Below, one piece after another: positions 20,036 through 30,583 of a stretch of 64,000 nucleotides of DNA (the first letter of the stretch is position 1; the number at the start of each line of letters is the position of its first letter). Source of the stretch: Caprella mutica (lineage: Eukaryota; Arthropoda; Malacostraca; Amphipoda; Caprellidae); contig CANNZV010000266.1 of the NCBI GenBank assembly GCA_947561585.1, positions 299,597 through 363,596 of the forward strand, read 5' to 3'. The position numbers were made by a program, and so were the translations under genes. The notes beneath the pieces are model-generated. The model made no database searches and was not told the DNA's origin. It saw only the letters and a program-made list of their open reading frames with translations.

Positions 20036-20931
20036 AAAAAATTTATGGTACATGTGCGCAAATAACTAATATGCGGACACCACATTTTATTGGAAAGTTA
20101 TACCAATTCCCTATTATTATTTAGGAAAAGCACAAAAGACTCAAAAGTTAACACCTAAACAGAATACTATGAAGTGATATTTGTGACATCATATATACAA
20201 TAATAATATAAAAATATTTTATATCTTTAAATGAAATTACATCTCTGTAGAAATGAAATAAGAACAGGACGCTAATGAAAAGACACTGTATACGATGAAC
20301 CTATATATCATTACTGCACTAAGATCACTATTTATAGGATGATTCATATGTCTGGTATACTATACCAATGATTTAATAAATAAATAATTGTGATCCTTCC
20401 CAAAAAGAAAAAATACGGTGGGACCTATACTTATAATCATCTACGGCCACACCATAACATTTGTTCAGGGTTCTAATACGTTGGTTTGAGATCATGTGAT
20501 GATAAGATTGTCAAGCGATATATTTTGATCAATGTGGTTATTAATGATTAATATAAAAGATGGTTCAGTACACAGATTGAGATTGAGATTAGGCTTCTAT
20601 TATCACATTCGGGAAATTGCGAAAGGTTATGTTTTGATTGGCAATATTCATTCATTTTTTGTTATCATAAATTTATTGTAATATTGTTACTCGTGTAACT
20701 CAAAAAGTATTCAATCAAATTGCTGATATTTAGTGGGACGATTGGTTATTATTCAGGAACCATTTTATTAGATTTTCGGAGTTATCACATCAAAGGTAAA
20801 GGTTATGGTCATTTAATATATCTCGAAACGTATTCAACCAAATTGTCTGAAATTTGGTAGGACGATTGGTCGTGACTCATGATTCAGGAATCATTTGATT
20901 AGATTTTGGTGAGTGAGAGAGTAAAGGGCCG
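20036..20931. other. Intergenic, nothing recognised
   Basis: AT-rich. No frame, repeat or RNA that I can support. Confidence 0.4.
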
Positions 20932-21925
20932 TACACACGCAGGGTTTTTTAAGTCTTTCCACCAGACTTTTTTCTCCACTTTTCCACCAGACTTTTGATT
21001 CAAAAATCAATAGCGTCCACACGTGGATTGACTTTTTAATCTCGTGGATTTACATGTCGTGCAATTAGCTACTCATATCGGCGACATAAGCCCTCCTCTA
21101 TTTTTTTAAACTAGGTAACTAACCTAGGTAGTTAGTAACTGTTAATTACCTAGGATAGTTAAAATTACTAATTACCTGGGTTAGTTATTTACTAATTATA
21201 TAGGTTAGTTATTTTTACCTAGATTAATTAATTACTAGAGAACTACCTACCTAGATTACTAAGATTATTTAGTTACTAATTAACTTAGTATGATAATTTT
21301 TATGAAGTTTATTACAATATTTAGTAATAAACTAACCGAGATTATTCTCGCTTCACTTGATTTAATGATTAATCTAATCCACTCAACAAATGTAATTTAG
21401 CTATTATATAAAGTTTAGGTAAAAGTATCAATACGTATAGATAGGTAGGTACTAGGTACAATATGTATTGCGTTATAATAAATAAAATAAAGGTATTAGC
21501 TAATAGGTAATATATTATGTTGAAATAAATAAAATAAAGATAGTAATATTTATTTTACTAAAATATACTATACTAAAAAAAAGTTTAAAGAAACATTACT
21601 AGGTAGTATCAATTTTACTGGCTATCTTTTATAAAAAGGAAAATATGAGAATTCTTTACCTCAAAGGTAAAGAAATGAATGGAGCAAAGTTTGTCATAAA
21701 ATGAACACCAATCGTGTTATTACAATATACTTCATGAGTTGACAGTAGCTATACGAAGATTTACAAAATTGCACCTCTTGATTGGGGGAAAATAATAGAA
21801 CATGTAGGTTGTTGAAAAGTCTCGGACTTTCGGTGCAAAATTTAAGTCTCGTGGAAAAAGTGGGAGGAGCTTAGCAAAAAGTCCGGTGGAAAGACTGAAA
21901 AAACCCTGCGTGTGTACGGCCCTTC
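20932..21925. mobile_element. GGGCCGTACACA element, long copy
   Basis: Ends TAAAGGGCCGTACACACGCA and TGCGTGTGTACGGCCCTTCA, the same family as 3073-3348. The arms extend through AAGTCTTTCCACC. The roughly 800-bp interior is very AT-rich with many TTAGTTA/CTAGG-like short repeats and no coding frame. The right end abuts a mariner-type transposase remnant exactly. Confidence 0.78.
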
Positions 21926-21927
21926 AG

Positions 21928-22140
21928 GAAGATAGTGGCCATCTGTATCGATGCATTGTTTGAGATGATGTCTGAAGTTTTCTGTTGCTCTTGGGCACAT
22001 CACAATGGGTATTGCAGTAATGCACTCCCGAATCCGCATCTTAAATTGTTCCAAATTTAAGGGTCGACTTTTGAAAAGATTCTCCTTCAGATATCCCCAC
22101 AGGGAAAAGTTGCCAATGCTCAAATCCGGTGATTGTAGGG
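21928..22140 (-). pseudogene. Tc1/mariner-type transposase, C-terminal remnant
   Basis: The minus strand encodes SIGNFSLWGYLKENLFKSRP, then a helical stretch ending RHHLKQCIDTDGHYLPEG. The SPDL..FFLWGYLKD-like block and the C-terminal QCIDxxGxx ending are typical of insect transposases of the mariner/DDE_3 type. The catalytic region upstream is not recognisable and the frame runs out into the adjacent MITE, so it is a broken copy. Confidence 0.7.
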
Positions 22141-23089
22141 TATATATGGTAGTGGGATGGTTTCAAACTTTCAGAGGAATCCATGGCTTGTATGAGTACC
22201 AGCCAAAGCATATATGCAGCAATGATGAATGATGTGATGAAACGGGCCTTGCGAGAGCAGGACTTCTTTAACTGTTTGAGTTTCTTAGACTAGACAGAAG
22301 TGATAGTAAGCCATTTGATGCTATTACTACTGTGTTTATTTACATTAATAGGAAAAGTTTGGTTAGGAACTGTATGACAATGCATGTGTGTCGACACATT
22401 TGCCGTGGCTGCAGAGAATCGTAAAGGTCAGAAATACTCCGCCCTTGGTGATGCCTCAACATTTCCGAGCCATTCACTGAGAAGACTACAGGAGTGTACG
22501 GAAGTGCAACCTATTTTAATAATCAAGTGCATAGGAAATCAACTTGTTGAAACCACAAACGATCCAAAGAAGTATGCGTGATTCCAACAGCTTTTGCTCG
22601 TATGGACTGGTAAAAAATGTATATCTATTAACTATAAAAGTTATAGAAATAGATATGATGTTTGGGTGAATTGGTAGTTCAGTTATTTTTATATCTGTTT
22701 AATTAATAGTAAGTTATGTTTAGTGCAGTTTTTAATGCAGATGAAAAGTAGAAATTATAATAAAAATGAAAAGTAGTAATTTTAATGCAGTAGAAAAGTA
22801 GCGACTTTAATGAAGCTTTTGATGCAGTTGTAAAGTAATACTTTTGATGCAATTAAATTAGAAACTAGAATTTTTATTGCAGCTTTAATACAGTTATAAC
22901 TTAAGAAGTAGTTTTAATGCAGTTGTAAAACAATTTTAATGCTTTTAGCAATTTCAAATACAATTACGTACTCCATTAACTGATGCCAAAGTAATATTCA
23001 CTAGTTACAGAAATTTATTCATCCTTGCAGAAAAATCTCCAGACATTCTAATTAAAACGTCTTTCTTGAGCACATTTACAGATAATGAA
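22141..23089. other. AT-rich stretch with a weak TTAATGCAGTTG repeat
   Basis: Positions 22725-22945 hold about nine imperfect copies of a TTTTAATGCAGTTGTAAAGTA-like motif at uneven spacing. No gene recognised. Confidence 0.5.
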
Positions 23090-23343
23090 GCCCACTAACT
23101 TCATATACAGAGTTTCGCGTAATATGGAAAAAATAAAATGTATAATATTGTAATGTAACGAAAAGTATTATTAATAATCTACAAATACGTATCATTATAT
23201 AAACATCAATACAAAGTAGAAATAATAATTTTATCAAAATTTCCCTCTTTGTATCTAATTACTGCCTACAGTCTTCTGCGAACACTTTTTACCGCGACAT
23301 GTAGCTGCATGTTCTTATGGAATTACTTGCCATGATCGCTGCA
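23090..23343 (-). pseudogene. Mariner-type relic, distal part beyond the Mutator-like insertion
   Basis: Reading the minus strand across the 9-bp duplication from 26082 to 23343 continues a transposase-like C-terminal sequence (AAIMASNSIRTCSYMSR), then non-coding AT-rich DNA. It is frameshifted and weak on its own. The support is that it becomes contiguous with 26082-26740 once the inserted element is taken out. Confidence 0.4.
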
Positions 23344-23352
23344 CATAGAGAG
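23344..23352. repeat. 9-bp target site duplication, left
   Basis: CATAGAGAG, repeated exactly at 26073-26081 on the other side of the element. Confidence 0.85.
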
Positions 23353-23460
23353 GATTACAGGAAAGTTCACCGCCCTCAATTCACCGCCAGAAAGTTCACC
23401 GCACTCAATTCTCCGTATGGAAAGTTTCGCAACTCAATTCACCGCATTTCAATTTAAGTT
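23353..23460 (+). repeat. Left terminal array of the Mutator-like element
   Basis: About seven alternating units: GGAAAGTTCACCGCC, CTCAATTCACCGCC, AGAAAGTTCACCGCA, CTCAATTCTCCGTAT, and so on. The same alternation is seen in the complement of the right end. Confidence 0.85.
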
Positions 23461-23724
23461 ATGTTTATTGATATTTCTTTTTCATTATGGTTAATAAAAG
23501 GTTTGGCAACTGCATGCATCTATTATAATGGATAAAAAATATTCAAATTTTTATATTACGTCAAAAAAACTCCTCAAATATTCAATCTATGATTATCCGT
23601 GGCAATAAAATGACTACAAATAACAAAAATTGATTCTAATACGAAACTACACATAGTAATAATTAAAAAATAATAACTTAAATTATGTGCAATGAATCGT
23701 ACCTATTCTAGGACATTGAAATTT

Positions 23725-23958
23725 TCATCGTAGGCCGACACTAGTTTGAGTATAGACCTTCCTTCCCTTGGTAGACAATTTACAAGCAACTAATTGTTCA
23801 ATTTCGATTTCAGTTACCTTTTGCTCTTGCTTGATGCAGTCCAAAAACTTTCTTATATTTGGATGTACCAAAGTCAATTGTTCATTAAAAAGCCCTATGC
23901 CGCCCTTCGACATTATTGTTGGTATTTGGTCTAATTTCTTTAAAAATAATACATGCAT
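23725..23958 (-). pseudogene. Mutator-like transposase, C-terminal fragment
   Basis: Open for 78 codons. The block LVHPNIRKFLDCIKQEQKV followed by EIEIEQLVAC resembles the conserved HPxIxKFIexLkxEQ...IEQ...G region near the end of insect Mutator-like transposases. The catalytic D-D-E portion is not present in the window, so this is a relic. It lies inside an element with 9-bp target duplications, which independently points to the same superfamily. Confidence 0.65.
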
Positions 23959-24024
23959 GGCACATTTCTAAAGAATATTTGGGAGATCTAAGATGTCCAA
24001 GCCTACGATGTCCAAGCCGTTACT

Positions 24025-24145
24025 TAATTTATATTATTTCATATATTGACTAATAATATATTATTTCATATATTGAGTTATAATATATTATTTCGTATAT
24101 TTACTAATAATATATTATTTCGTATATTGAGTAATAATATATAAT
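24025..24145. repeat. AT-rich tandem repeat, about 29 bp
   Basis: Four units of ACTAATAATATATTATTTC(A/G)TATATTG inside the Mutator-like element, just left of the Penelope insertion. Confidence 0.75.
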
Positions 24146-24272
24146 TTAAATTTCATATTTTCAGTAATATAATAAAATATACTCTTTTTATTTTTCTAGA
24201 GCTTTCGAATAATTCAATATTCATTATCAATATCCTAATTTTGACTAATTTTAAACAAATTAAGTAGAATAG

Positions 24273-25015
24273 GAACTTCAGGATACAAAATTGCTAAATT
24301 TCTTCTACCTCTCCTAAAACCCATCACCACCAATCAATATACGGTTCAGGACTCATTCTCTTTTGTTCAAGAAATTACTAAAATCAGGAATTCAAACTCA
24401 TTATGCATGGCTAGTTTCGACATCAAATCTTTGTTCACCAATATACCTTTGGATGAAACCATCGAAATTGCTACTTCGTCTCTCTACTCGGACCCAATGT
24501 TGTCTCCCAGTTTATCTTCATGTTTCTTCAAGCAGTTACTTGAGCTTGCTGTTAAGAATGTCCTCTTCCTTTTCAATGGTAAGTTATTTTCCCAATTTGA
24601 TGGTGTAGGTATGGGAAATCCGCTTGGTCCCACTCTTGCGAATGTCTTTTTATGTTTTCATGAACAACGTTGGCTAGATGATTGCCCCTTAGAATTTAAA
24701 CCTAAATTTTATCGTAGATATGTAGATGATATCTTCCTACTGTTTTCTGATCATTCTCATATTAATCTATTTCATAACTATTTGAACACGAAGCATTCTA
24801 ATATCAAATTCACTTCGGACATTGAGAAAAATAACTGCCTAATTTTTTTAGATGTAGACATTAATCGTATTGATAATAGTTTTACCACTAAAGTTTATCG
24901 TAAAAAGACATTCACAGGATTGGGATTAAGATTTGATTCTTTCATACCGACATCTTACAAAGTTAATTTAATTACTTGTCTTGTTCATAGAGCGTATGCG
25001 ATTTGCTCGAATTAA
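24273..25015 (+). pseudogene. Penelope-like reverse transcriptase (5'-truncated)
   Basis: It polymerises cDNA from the element's RNA. The frame is open from just inside the left terminal repeat: SGYKIAKFLLPLLKPITTN, YTVQDSFSFVQEI, then MASFDIKSLFTNIPLDETI, GMGNPLGPTLANVF and YRRYVDDIFLLF. The catalytic YVDD, the SFDxxSLFTNIPL block and the GxPLGPTLANxF block are classical for Penelope reverse transcriptase. The N-terminal part is missing, and TAA at 25013-25015 ends the frame before the linker. Confidence 0.88.
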
Positions 25016-25182
25016 ATAGATTTTGATGCCGAATTATCACACTTGCGTAATTTTTCTCTGGTAATCGTTATCCTCAAAATTTATTTGATATATTTGTCTC
25101 TAAATTCTTAAATTCAGTTCATACTCCACTTAAACCTAAATTAACTGTTCCTAAATTTGACATTTTCGTATCCCTTCCTTAT

Positions 25183-25635
25183 TTGGGTGATTCAAGCATT
25201 AAATGTAAACAAGAACTTAACTCATTATTTAACAAATTTTACCCCCAAATTAAACTAAATTTTGTTTTCAAAAATGAAACCACTATTGGTTCATTTTTCC
25301 CTTATAAAGATAAAATCCCACCTTTACTGTCATCTGGTCTCATTTATAAATACTCATGTGGACAGTGCCAGTCCACTTACATTGGTGAGACCATGATGCA
25401 GTTAAAGGTGAGAATTTCTCAGCATAAGGGAATATCCTTTAGAACAAATAACCCCTATAGCTCCCCACCATATAGTTCAATTCGTAATCATTCTTTAGAT
25501 AATAATCACCCAATTAAGGAAGAAATTTCAAAATTTTGCAAACTTCAAACCAGTGTGATATTCGTTTATTGGAATTTATATACATTCATAAACAGTCTCC
25601 ATCGCTCAATGAACAAGCAAGTTCATTTAACTTAG
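25183..25635 (+). pseudogene. Penelope-like GIY-YIG endonuclease region
   Basis: Continues the element in another frame after a stop and frameshift between about 25015 and 25100. IPPLLSSGLIYKYSCGQCQS, then TYIGETMMQLKVRISQHKG, is the YxCxxCxxxYIGxT...R...H pattern of the Penelope-type GIY-YIG nuclease, which nicks the target DNA. The frame loses similarity near 25560 and ends at 25635, close to the right terminal repeat. Confidence 0.85.
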
Positions 25636-25966
25636 CTATTTTGGGTTAATAACTTATTATTTCTATGATTTTTCCTTTTTCTTTATTATTTGTGAATTAG
25701 TTAGGTGACTTTATTAATTTAGGTATCCATAATACTTCTTATTTCTACTTAATTTGTTTAAAATTAGTCAAAATTAGGATATTGATAATGAATATTGAAT
25801 TATTCGAAAGCTCTAGAAAAATATAAGGATGGAAACTTTTTTTGTCGTCTCACTCGCTCTTCACTTCATAAAATATACTCTTAAACACGCCTTTATTTTT
25901 AACGTAAATCATGTCTATTTAGATTCTTATTATTGTTAAAAAATTCATATCATTGTTAAATTTAGA

Positions 25967-26072
25967 ATTAAATTGTTTATACGGTGAATTGAGATGCGAG
26001 AATTTTCCATGCGGTGAATTGAGTGCGAGAACTTTCCGGCGATGAATTGATGGCGAGAACTTTCCGCACACC
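25967..26072 (-). repeat. Right terminal array of the Mutator-like element
   Basis: Units GGTGAATTGAGATGCGAG, AATTTTCCATGC, GGTGAATTGAGTGCGAG and AACTTTCCGGC, the inverted counterpart of 23353-23460. Confidence 0.85.
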
Positions 26073-26081
26073 CATAGAGAG
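26073..26081. repeat. 9-bp target site duplication, right
   Basis: CATAGAGAG, identical to 23344-23352. Confidence 0.85.
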
Positions 26082-26740
26082 CGTTATAAAAAATGAATTT
26101 TTCTACAGGCTTCGACTTCGATAATGGATCACATCAAAAAGTTTATTGGAATTAAAATCCGGGGAGCAAGAAGGCCATATTTTTTGCAACCAAAACCTGG
26201 TTATATGCTGTCTGCACCAGTTCTTAGTAACATTCGCATTTTATGGCGTGGCACTGTCTTGTTGGACAAAAGTGTCCTTACCGAAGTGATACTCAACACA
26301 ATTTTTGGCGCATTAATCGACTAAAATGATGAAGACCTCCAGCTGATATTTCTTCGAATATGAGCCAATTCGACTACGAAGATCTTTGCATCTGACCAAG
26401 CAATATAGACAGACGCGTGTTAGCTTGGATTTTTTTCAAACAAAGCTCATTTTTCTCTATAATATTTTTTGCATCACAACTACTGACAAGGTATGTCTCT
26501 TTTGAAGGGTGATGGAGGACATTTTCAGGTTTTCGTGGACGATTTGTCTTATTGTATTTGGGATTCATATCATCTGTCTATGCTAGCAACCTAATTGATC
26601 TTTGCGATTTTCTTCTATTCTTCTTTCGTGTGCGTTTGACCATTGGTTTAAACACTTTGAAGCGTGATATACAACCTCTCGGACAATTAGAAAAAACTCT
26701 TCAATTTTCAACTCTAAACATTCGATCTCAAAATTGAAAG
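26082..26740 (-). pseudogene. Mariner-type transposase relic, N-terminal and catalytic part
   Basis: The minus strand carries, in shifting frames, PFKRDIP, then SDAKIFVVELAHIRRNISW (the first catalytic Asp block, usually FSDEKxFxVE), a TVPRHKMR-like stretch at the place of the QQDSAPxHxA block, and FLLPGF-like remains of the SPDLN block. Order and spacing fit a mariner/DDE_3 transposase. Many stops and frameshifts are present. The Mutator-like element inserted at its distal end. Confidence 0.6.
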
Positions 26741-28206
26741 ATACTTTGTAATAGCGGAATCCAACTTTCCGGGTCAGTGTAATGCGAGTATAACTGCTCT
26801 TTCGTCTGATATTTTTGAATTGACATTTTCTTTAAACAAATTTGTGATGTCATAATTTAATGCCTTGGCTATTCTATAAAACCTTTCCCGTATGTATGAA
26901 CTACTTCTTCCGAAAAGATGGTAGTGACAAAATGTATATATCAAGTTGTTTGAATGAATACTGGCTTACTTAAATTAACTTCCTCAATTCATTATTCGAC
27001 CAAATGATTATGCGATCAATTGTGTTTCGGGCAATTGTTTTCAAACAACTTATCAAGAATCGATGTAAACATCCCTTCAGAAATGGAACTTCCTAAGATT
27101 CTTCAAAACATGCATGCAAAGAATAATCTTTTCTCAGAATTAAAATCAATCGTTCTTGATGGCCTCCAAGCGACAAAACACAGATATTATGGTCCGAAAA
27201 TTTCCCAGTGGATGGTGCTCCAGGATATCAAACCCTACGATTCTTCCAACCAGGCATGCAATGAATAACCTTTTTTCAGAATAAAAACCGCTTCCATGGT
27301 TTGGGCTACAGAGCTTGAAATGGTTTTCAAGGTGGGTTTGCAGAAATGTGAGGAGGAAATTTGGAAAAAGGGAATAATGGAAGGTAAACACAGGTACAGG
27401 TAAATCTTGAGATCAAACGTAAGACCTCAAATCGGATGAAAACTCATTTATAAACCTATCCGATTTAACTGCTAAGGTATCGTCATGACCCAAGGATGAG
27501 AATCATGAGTTCAAAATCGGACGAGTGGATGTAGCTCAAAACCAAGCAAGCTCGACCGATCAACAGATCAATCGTACGACGAAAAGACCAATTTAGACTA
27601 TAGGATATATCGTTTCGATCAGAAGTCAAGACGGGATTTTAATATTTATATGTACGTGTAAACCAACTTTTAAAGTTCCACATTGTTCTTATGAATCTGT
27701 ATAAAGGCTGAGTACATTATACATGAAACTTTTCTGTGATTTAGACTTTTTATAGGAAGAAACATTAAGCTTATTGGACAACAATATCCGCCATCAATTA
27801 AGTCCTCATTATGGACAACAATATCCGCCATCAATTAAGTCCTCATAATGAATAAAATTTAAGCATATACCACATAATAAGTTTAAATTTATACCCACAA
27901 GAATAATTTTTTTTATCTACCACTCATTAGCTCCTACAGTCCTCATTATTGACATTATTGTCTGTTCATTATTGTCTCATTATTGTAATTATTGTCTGCT
28001 CATAATGTTCAATATAATTCTCTCTTTTCAATTAGTTTCCTGAACAATACTAATTTATACATACTTATACATTGTTTTATTACTAAAAATATCTACCTAT
28101 ATCCTATTTAAATGAATTAAACTTTGACTTTTGTGACGTCAGTAACTATCTAAATTTTTTGTGTGCACTTAATTCTAAAAGAAACTTTACCAAGTCAGTG
28201 GTTCTA
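26741..28206. other. Intergenic; one 34-bp tandem duplication
   Basis: AT-rich. At 27777-27842 a block beginning GGACAACAATATCCGCCATC is present twice in tandem. The rest shows nothing I recognise. Confidence 0.5.
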
Positions 28207-28208
28207 TA

Positions 28209-28608
28209 AAGACCCGTTTACACGCTGGGATAAATTGGAGCGATTTATTGAACACAAAAATCGTTACAATTTATCGGTTGATCGAGACAGTGTTTACACT
28301 TAACGATTTTTACTTCAATATTTTTGTTCTTTGATAGCCGTGATGGAAGAAACATTGTGGTGGTCTGCATTTGGAATGTGTTTAGCATTATATATTAAGG
28401 TAGATTAAAACGATTTCTTGGAACCCTGTTTACACGTTCAAACTTATCGTTACGATTTTATAAATTGAAGCCTGCTGGCACCAATCACACAATCCAATTC
28501 CAACTCCAATAAATCGCTACGATCTCCTGTTAACACGTAATAATAAATTGTAACAACCTCATCATTACGATAAATCGCTCTAATTTATCGTAGCGTTAAA
28601 CGGGTCTT
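28209..28608. mobile_element. Inverted-repeat element, AAGACCCGTTTA ends
   Basis: Ends AAGACCCGTTTACACGC and GCGTTAAACGGGTCTT. Inside them ATAAATTGGAGCGATTTAT pairs with ATAAATCGCTCTAATTTAT. Short ATCGTTACGAT-like motifs recur through its 400 bp. No coding frame. Confidence 0.72.
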
Positions 28609-29759
28609 AACATTTACTATTAGCCAGGTCAAAGGTCAGACAGGGACAGTGCCATCACAAGTTTCAAGTTCATCACATCAGTTTGGGTCTTGCGTTTGTC
28701 GAGTGAAGGTGTGTGTGTATCAGACCGCTCGTTTGATAACTGGAACTTGGTAATATTCCAACTGCTAGAATTGTGACTTTCTATGAAAATAATTTATGGT
28801 GAAATATTATACGGGTGAACTTTGTACAATTAATGTGTTAAGACTCCATTGAAATTGAGTTAGGTACTTTTAAATACAAAAATAGTTAAGTAAACGTTAA
28901 TGGAAAATAAAAAAAATCCAACCAAAGTGTGAACTGCCGAAAAGTGAATTAAAATGTAAAACTGAAGTGGTGCTTCCTAATATTTGATATTAGTAATTAG
29001 TGTTTTCGATTTAAATTACTTGACTATATTTTTTTACCTAGGTATGAAAACTAGTTTATATTCATTGGATACTATTTTATCAGCAAATAAATAGTCCTCT
29101 GAATATCTTGAACTGAAATAACTCGCACAAGAAAATGTTTTTATTCTCAATTTGTGATTTTATCTACATTCTCAACTCGGAAAAAAGGTAAGAAAATAAA
29201 ATATTTATTCTATTCTAGAAGTCTTAAAATTTATTAAATTATTAGAGGTTTTGCGATAGATATCGTAAAAATATGAAACGATTTTTAAAGTTTATCCTAT
29301 CCGAAAAAAATAGGTATTACATCTATACTAAGAAACTGATATATCATTATATCTTGTAGTGAAATAACGATTTTGTTTATTCAAATTAATTATTTGGTAA
29401 CTTTTCAAATGATTTATCATTTATACATTTTCAATTAAAACTACACAGCTACCGAAAGTTTGAATTCTATTGAATAAATAGGTACAGTTCACACTAATTC
29501 CTCATATTCTAATATTGATCAATTTCCAGTCATAATTTTAACTGCACTCCATCATATCAAACTTGAATATTCAAAGGTCACCTCCAAGTAATTTTTCAAT
29601 CAATAAAGATAATGTTCATTATCATTTAAGTGAAAACTCCATGAAATAAAATACCATATATTTAATCTTGTATGCTTCTCAAATTTTTTTGAATCAAAGC
29701 TCTACAATACCAGTTTTTTACTGCCTATTTACTAATTCTCAATTTGAAGAAAAATAATG
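28609..29759. other. Intergenic, nothing recognised
   Basis: No repeat or gene I can support. A short GC-richer patch at 28620-28760 stands out slightly from its surroundings. Confidence 0.4.
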
Positions 29760-30004
29760 TAGGGTCACGCAGGTAAATTGCTGCCCTTTAATTTTTAATT
29801 GCGGCCCTCTCAAGAGAGTCTCTTAAACATTCTGAACCGAAATTACATTAAAATGGCATAGCTATCAAAAGAAGCGCAGTGCATGCTATAATTTATTTAT
29901 TTAAGTTTTTAATGTGTATTTTGATGGTGTATGATGGTGTATGATGTTTCTGTTGTTAGAGGCCGAAGTTTGTTAGTGTGCCGCAATTTACCTGCTTGAC
30001 CCTA
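29760..30004. mobile_element. Inverted-repeat element, TAGGGTCA ends
   Basis: Ends TAGGGTCACGCAGGTAAATTGC and GCAATTTACCTGCTTGACCCTA, about 245 bp, with one mismatch in 22 bp. The interior contains a tandem GATGGTGTAT pair near 29925. Confidence 0.75.
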
Positions 30005-30442
30005 TACCGTTGTTTTGATTGTTAGCTAGGTAGATATAATCAATTCAATATCAAATTTTCCTGTAAGGACAAAAAGTAGGAAAAAAGATTTTAAAAATGG
30101 TTTTACCTATATATTGAAGGCTAAACAATGTCAGTGAACATGCATTGTTTATGAAGTTCAAATTGGAAATCAAAAACTACAACCTATTTCTTCAGCGTCA
30201 GATTAGTGTTACGTACAATTGTTGCACACAAAGTATTAAAAATTTAAAATAAAATAAATATATATATAGTGAACCGAATTGTATGCAGTTTGAAAAAAAA
30301 AATGATCCTAGACCTTAGTTCTATAATATTATGTAATAAACTCATTTTTTTCGTGGAGCCTGGAAAAATTCTTTGACGAATTTTATAGCTAGTTTTTCCA
30401 TTCATGATTATCTTCTATGAAAAACGTCAAGAATACAATACA

Positions 30443-30583
30443 GTAAGTTCTAAGCTATCGGACGCTACCACATTTTTGATCATTTTTTAGATTATAATAT
30501 AGAGTAGTTTCTATACAACTTTATTATATAGTTTCCTTAAAATGATCGAAAATGTGGAACCGTCCGATAACCCAAATTTACCT
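30443..30583. mobile_element. Hairpin MITE, TTATCGG family
   Basis: Left AAGTTCTAAGCTATCGGACG, right GTCCGATAACCCAAATTTAC, with ACCACATTTTTGATCAT against ATGATCGAAAATGTGG. Confidence 0.75.

Larger units (their letters stand above)
24190..25823 (+). mobile_element. Penelope-like retroelement with inverted terminal copies
   Basis: 1634 bp with an 80-bp sequence at the left end (24190-24269) repeated in inverted orientation at the right end (25743-25823), starting TATTTTTCTAGAGCTTTCGA. Between them lie a reverse transcriptase frame and a GIY-YIG endonuclease frame in Penelope order. Penelope elements often carry terminal repeats in direct or inverted arrangement. Stops and a frameshift make this copy inactive. 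Confidence 0.85.
23353..26072. mobile_element. Mutator-like DNA transposon with tandem-array ends
   Basis: A 2720-bp unit flanked by the 9-bp duplication CATAGAGAG. The left end (23353-23460) and right end (25967-26072) are inverted arrays of 14-15-bp units (GGAAAGTTCACCGCC alternating with CTCAATTCACCGC; complement GGTGAATTGAG). A minus-strand Mutator-type transposase fragment lies at 23725-23958. Nine-bp duplications are the hallmark of the Mutator superfamily. A Penelope-like element at 24190-25823 interrupts the interior. Confidence 0.85.

Noticed and set aside
28680..28800. Promoter and first exon of a plus-strand gene
   Set aside because: An initiator-like TCAGT and GC-richer patch are present, but no downstream coding exon could be found.
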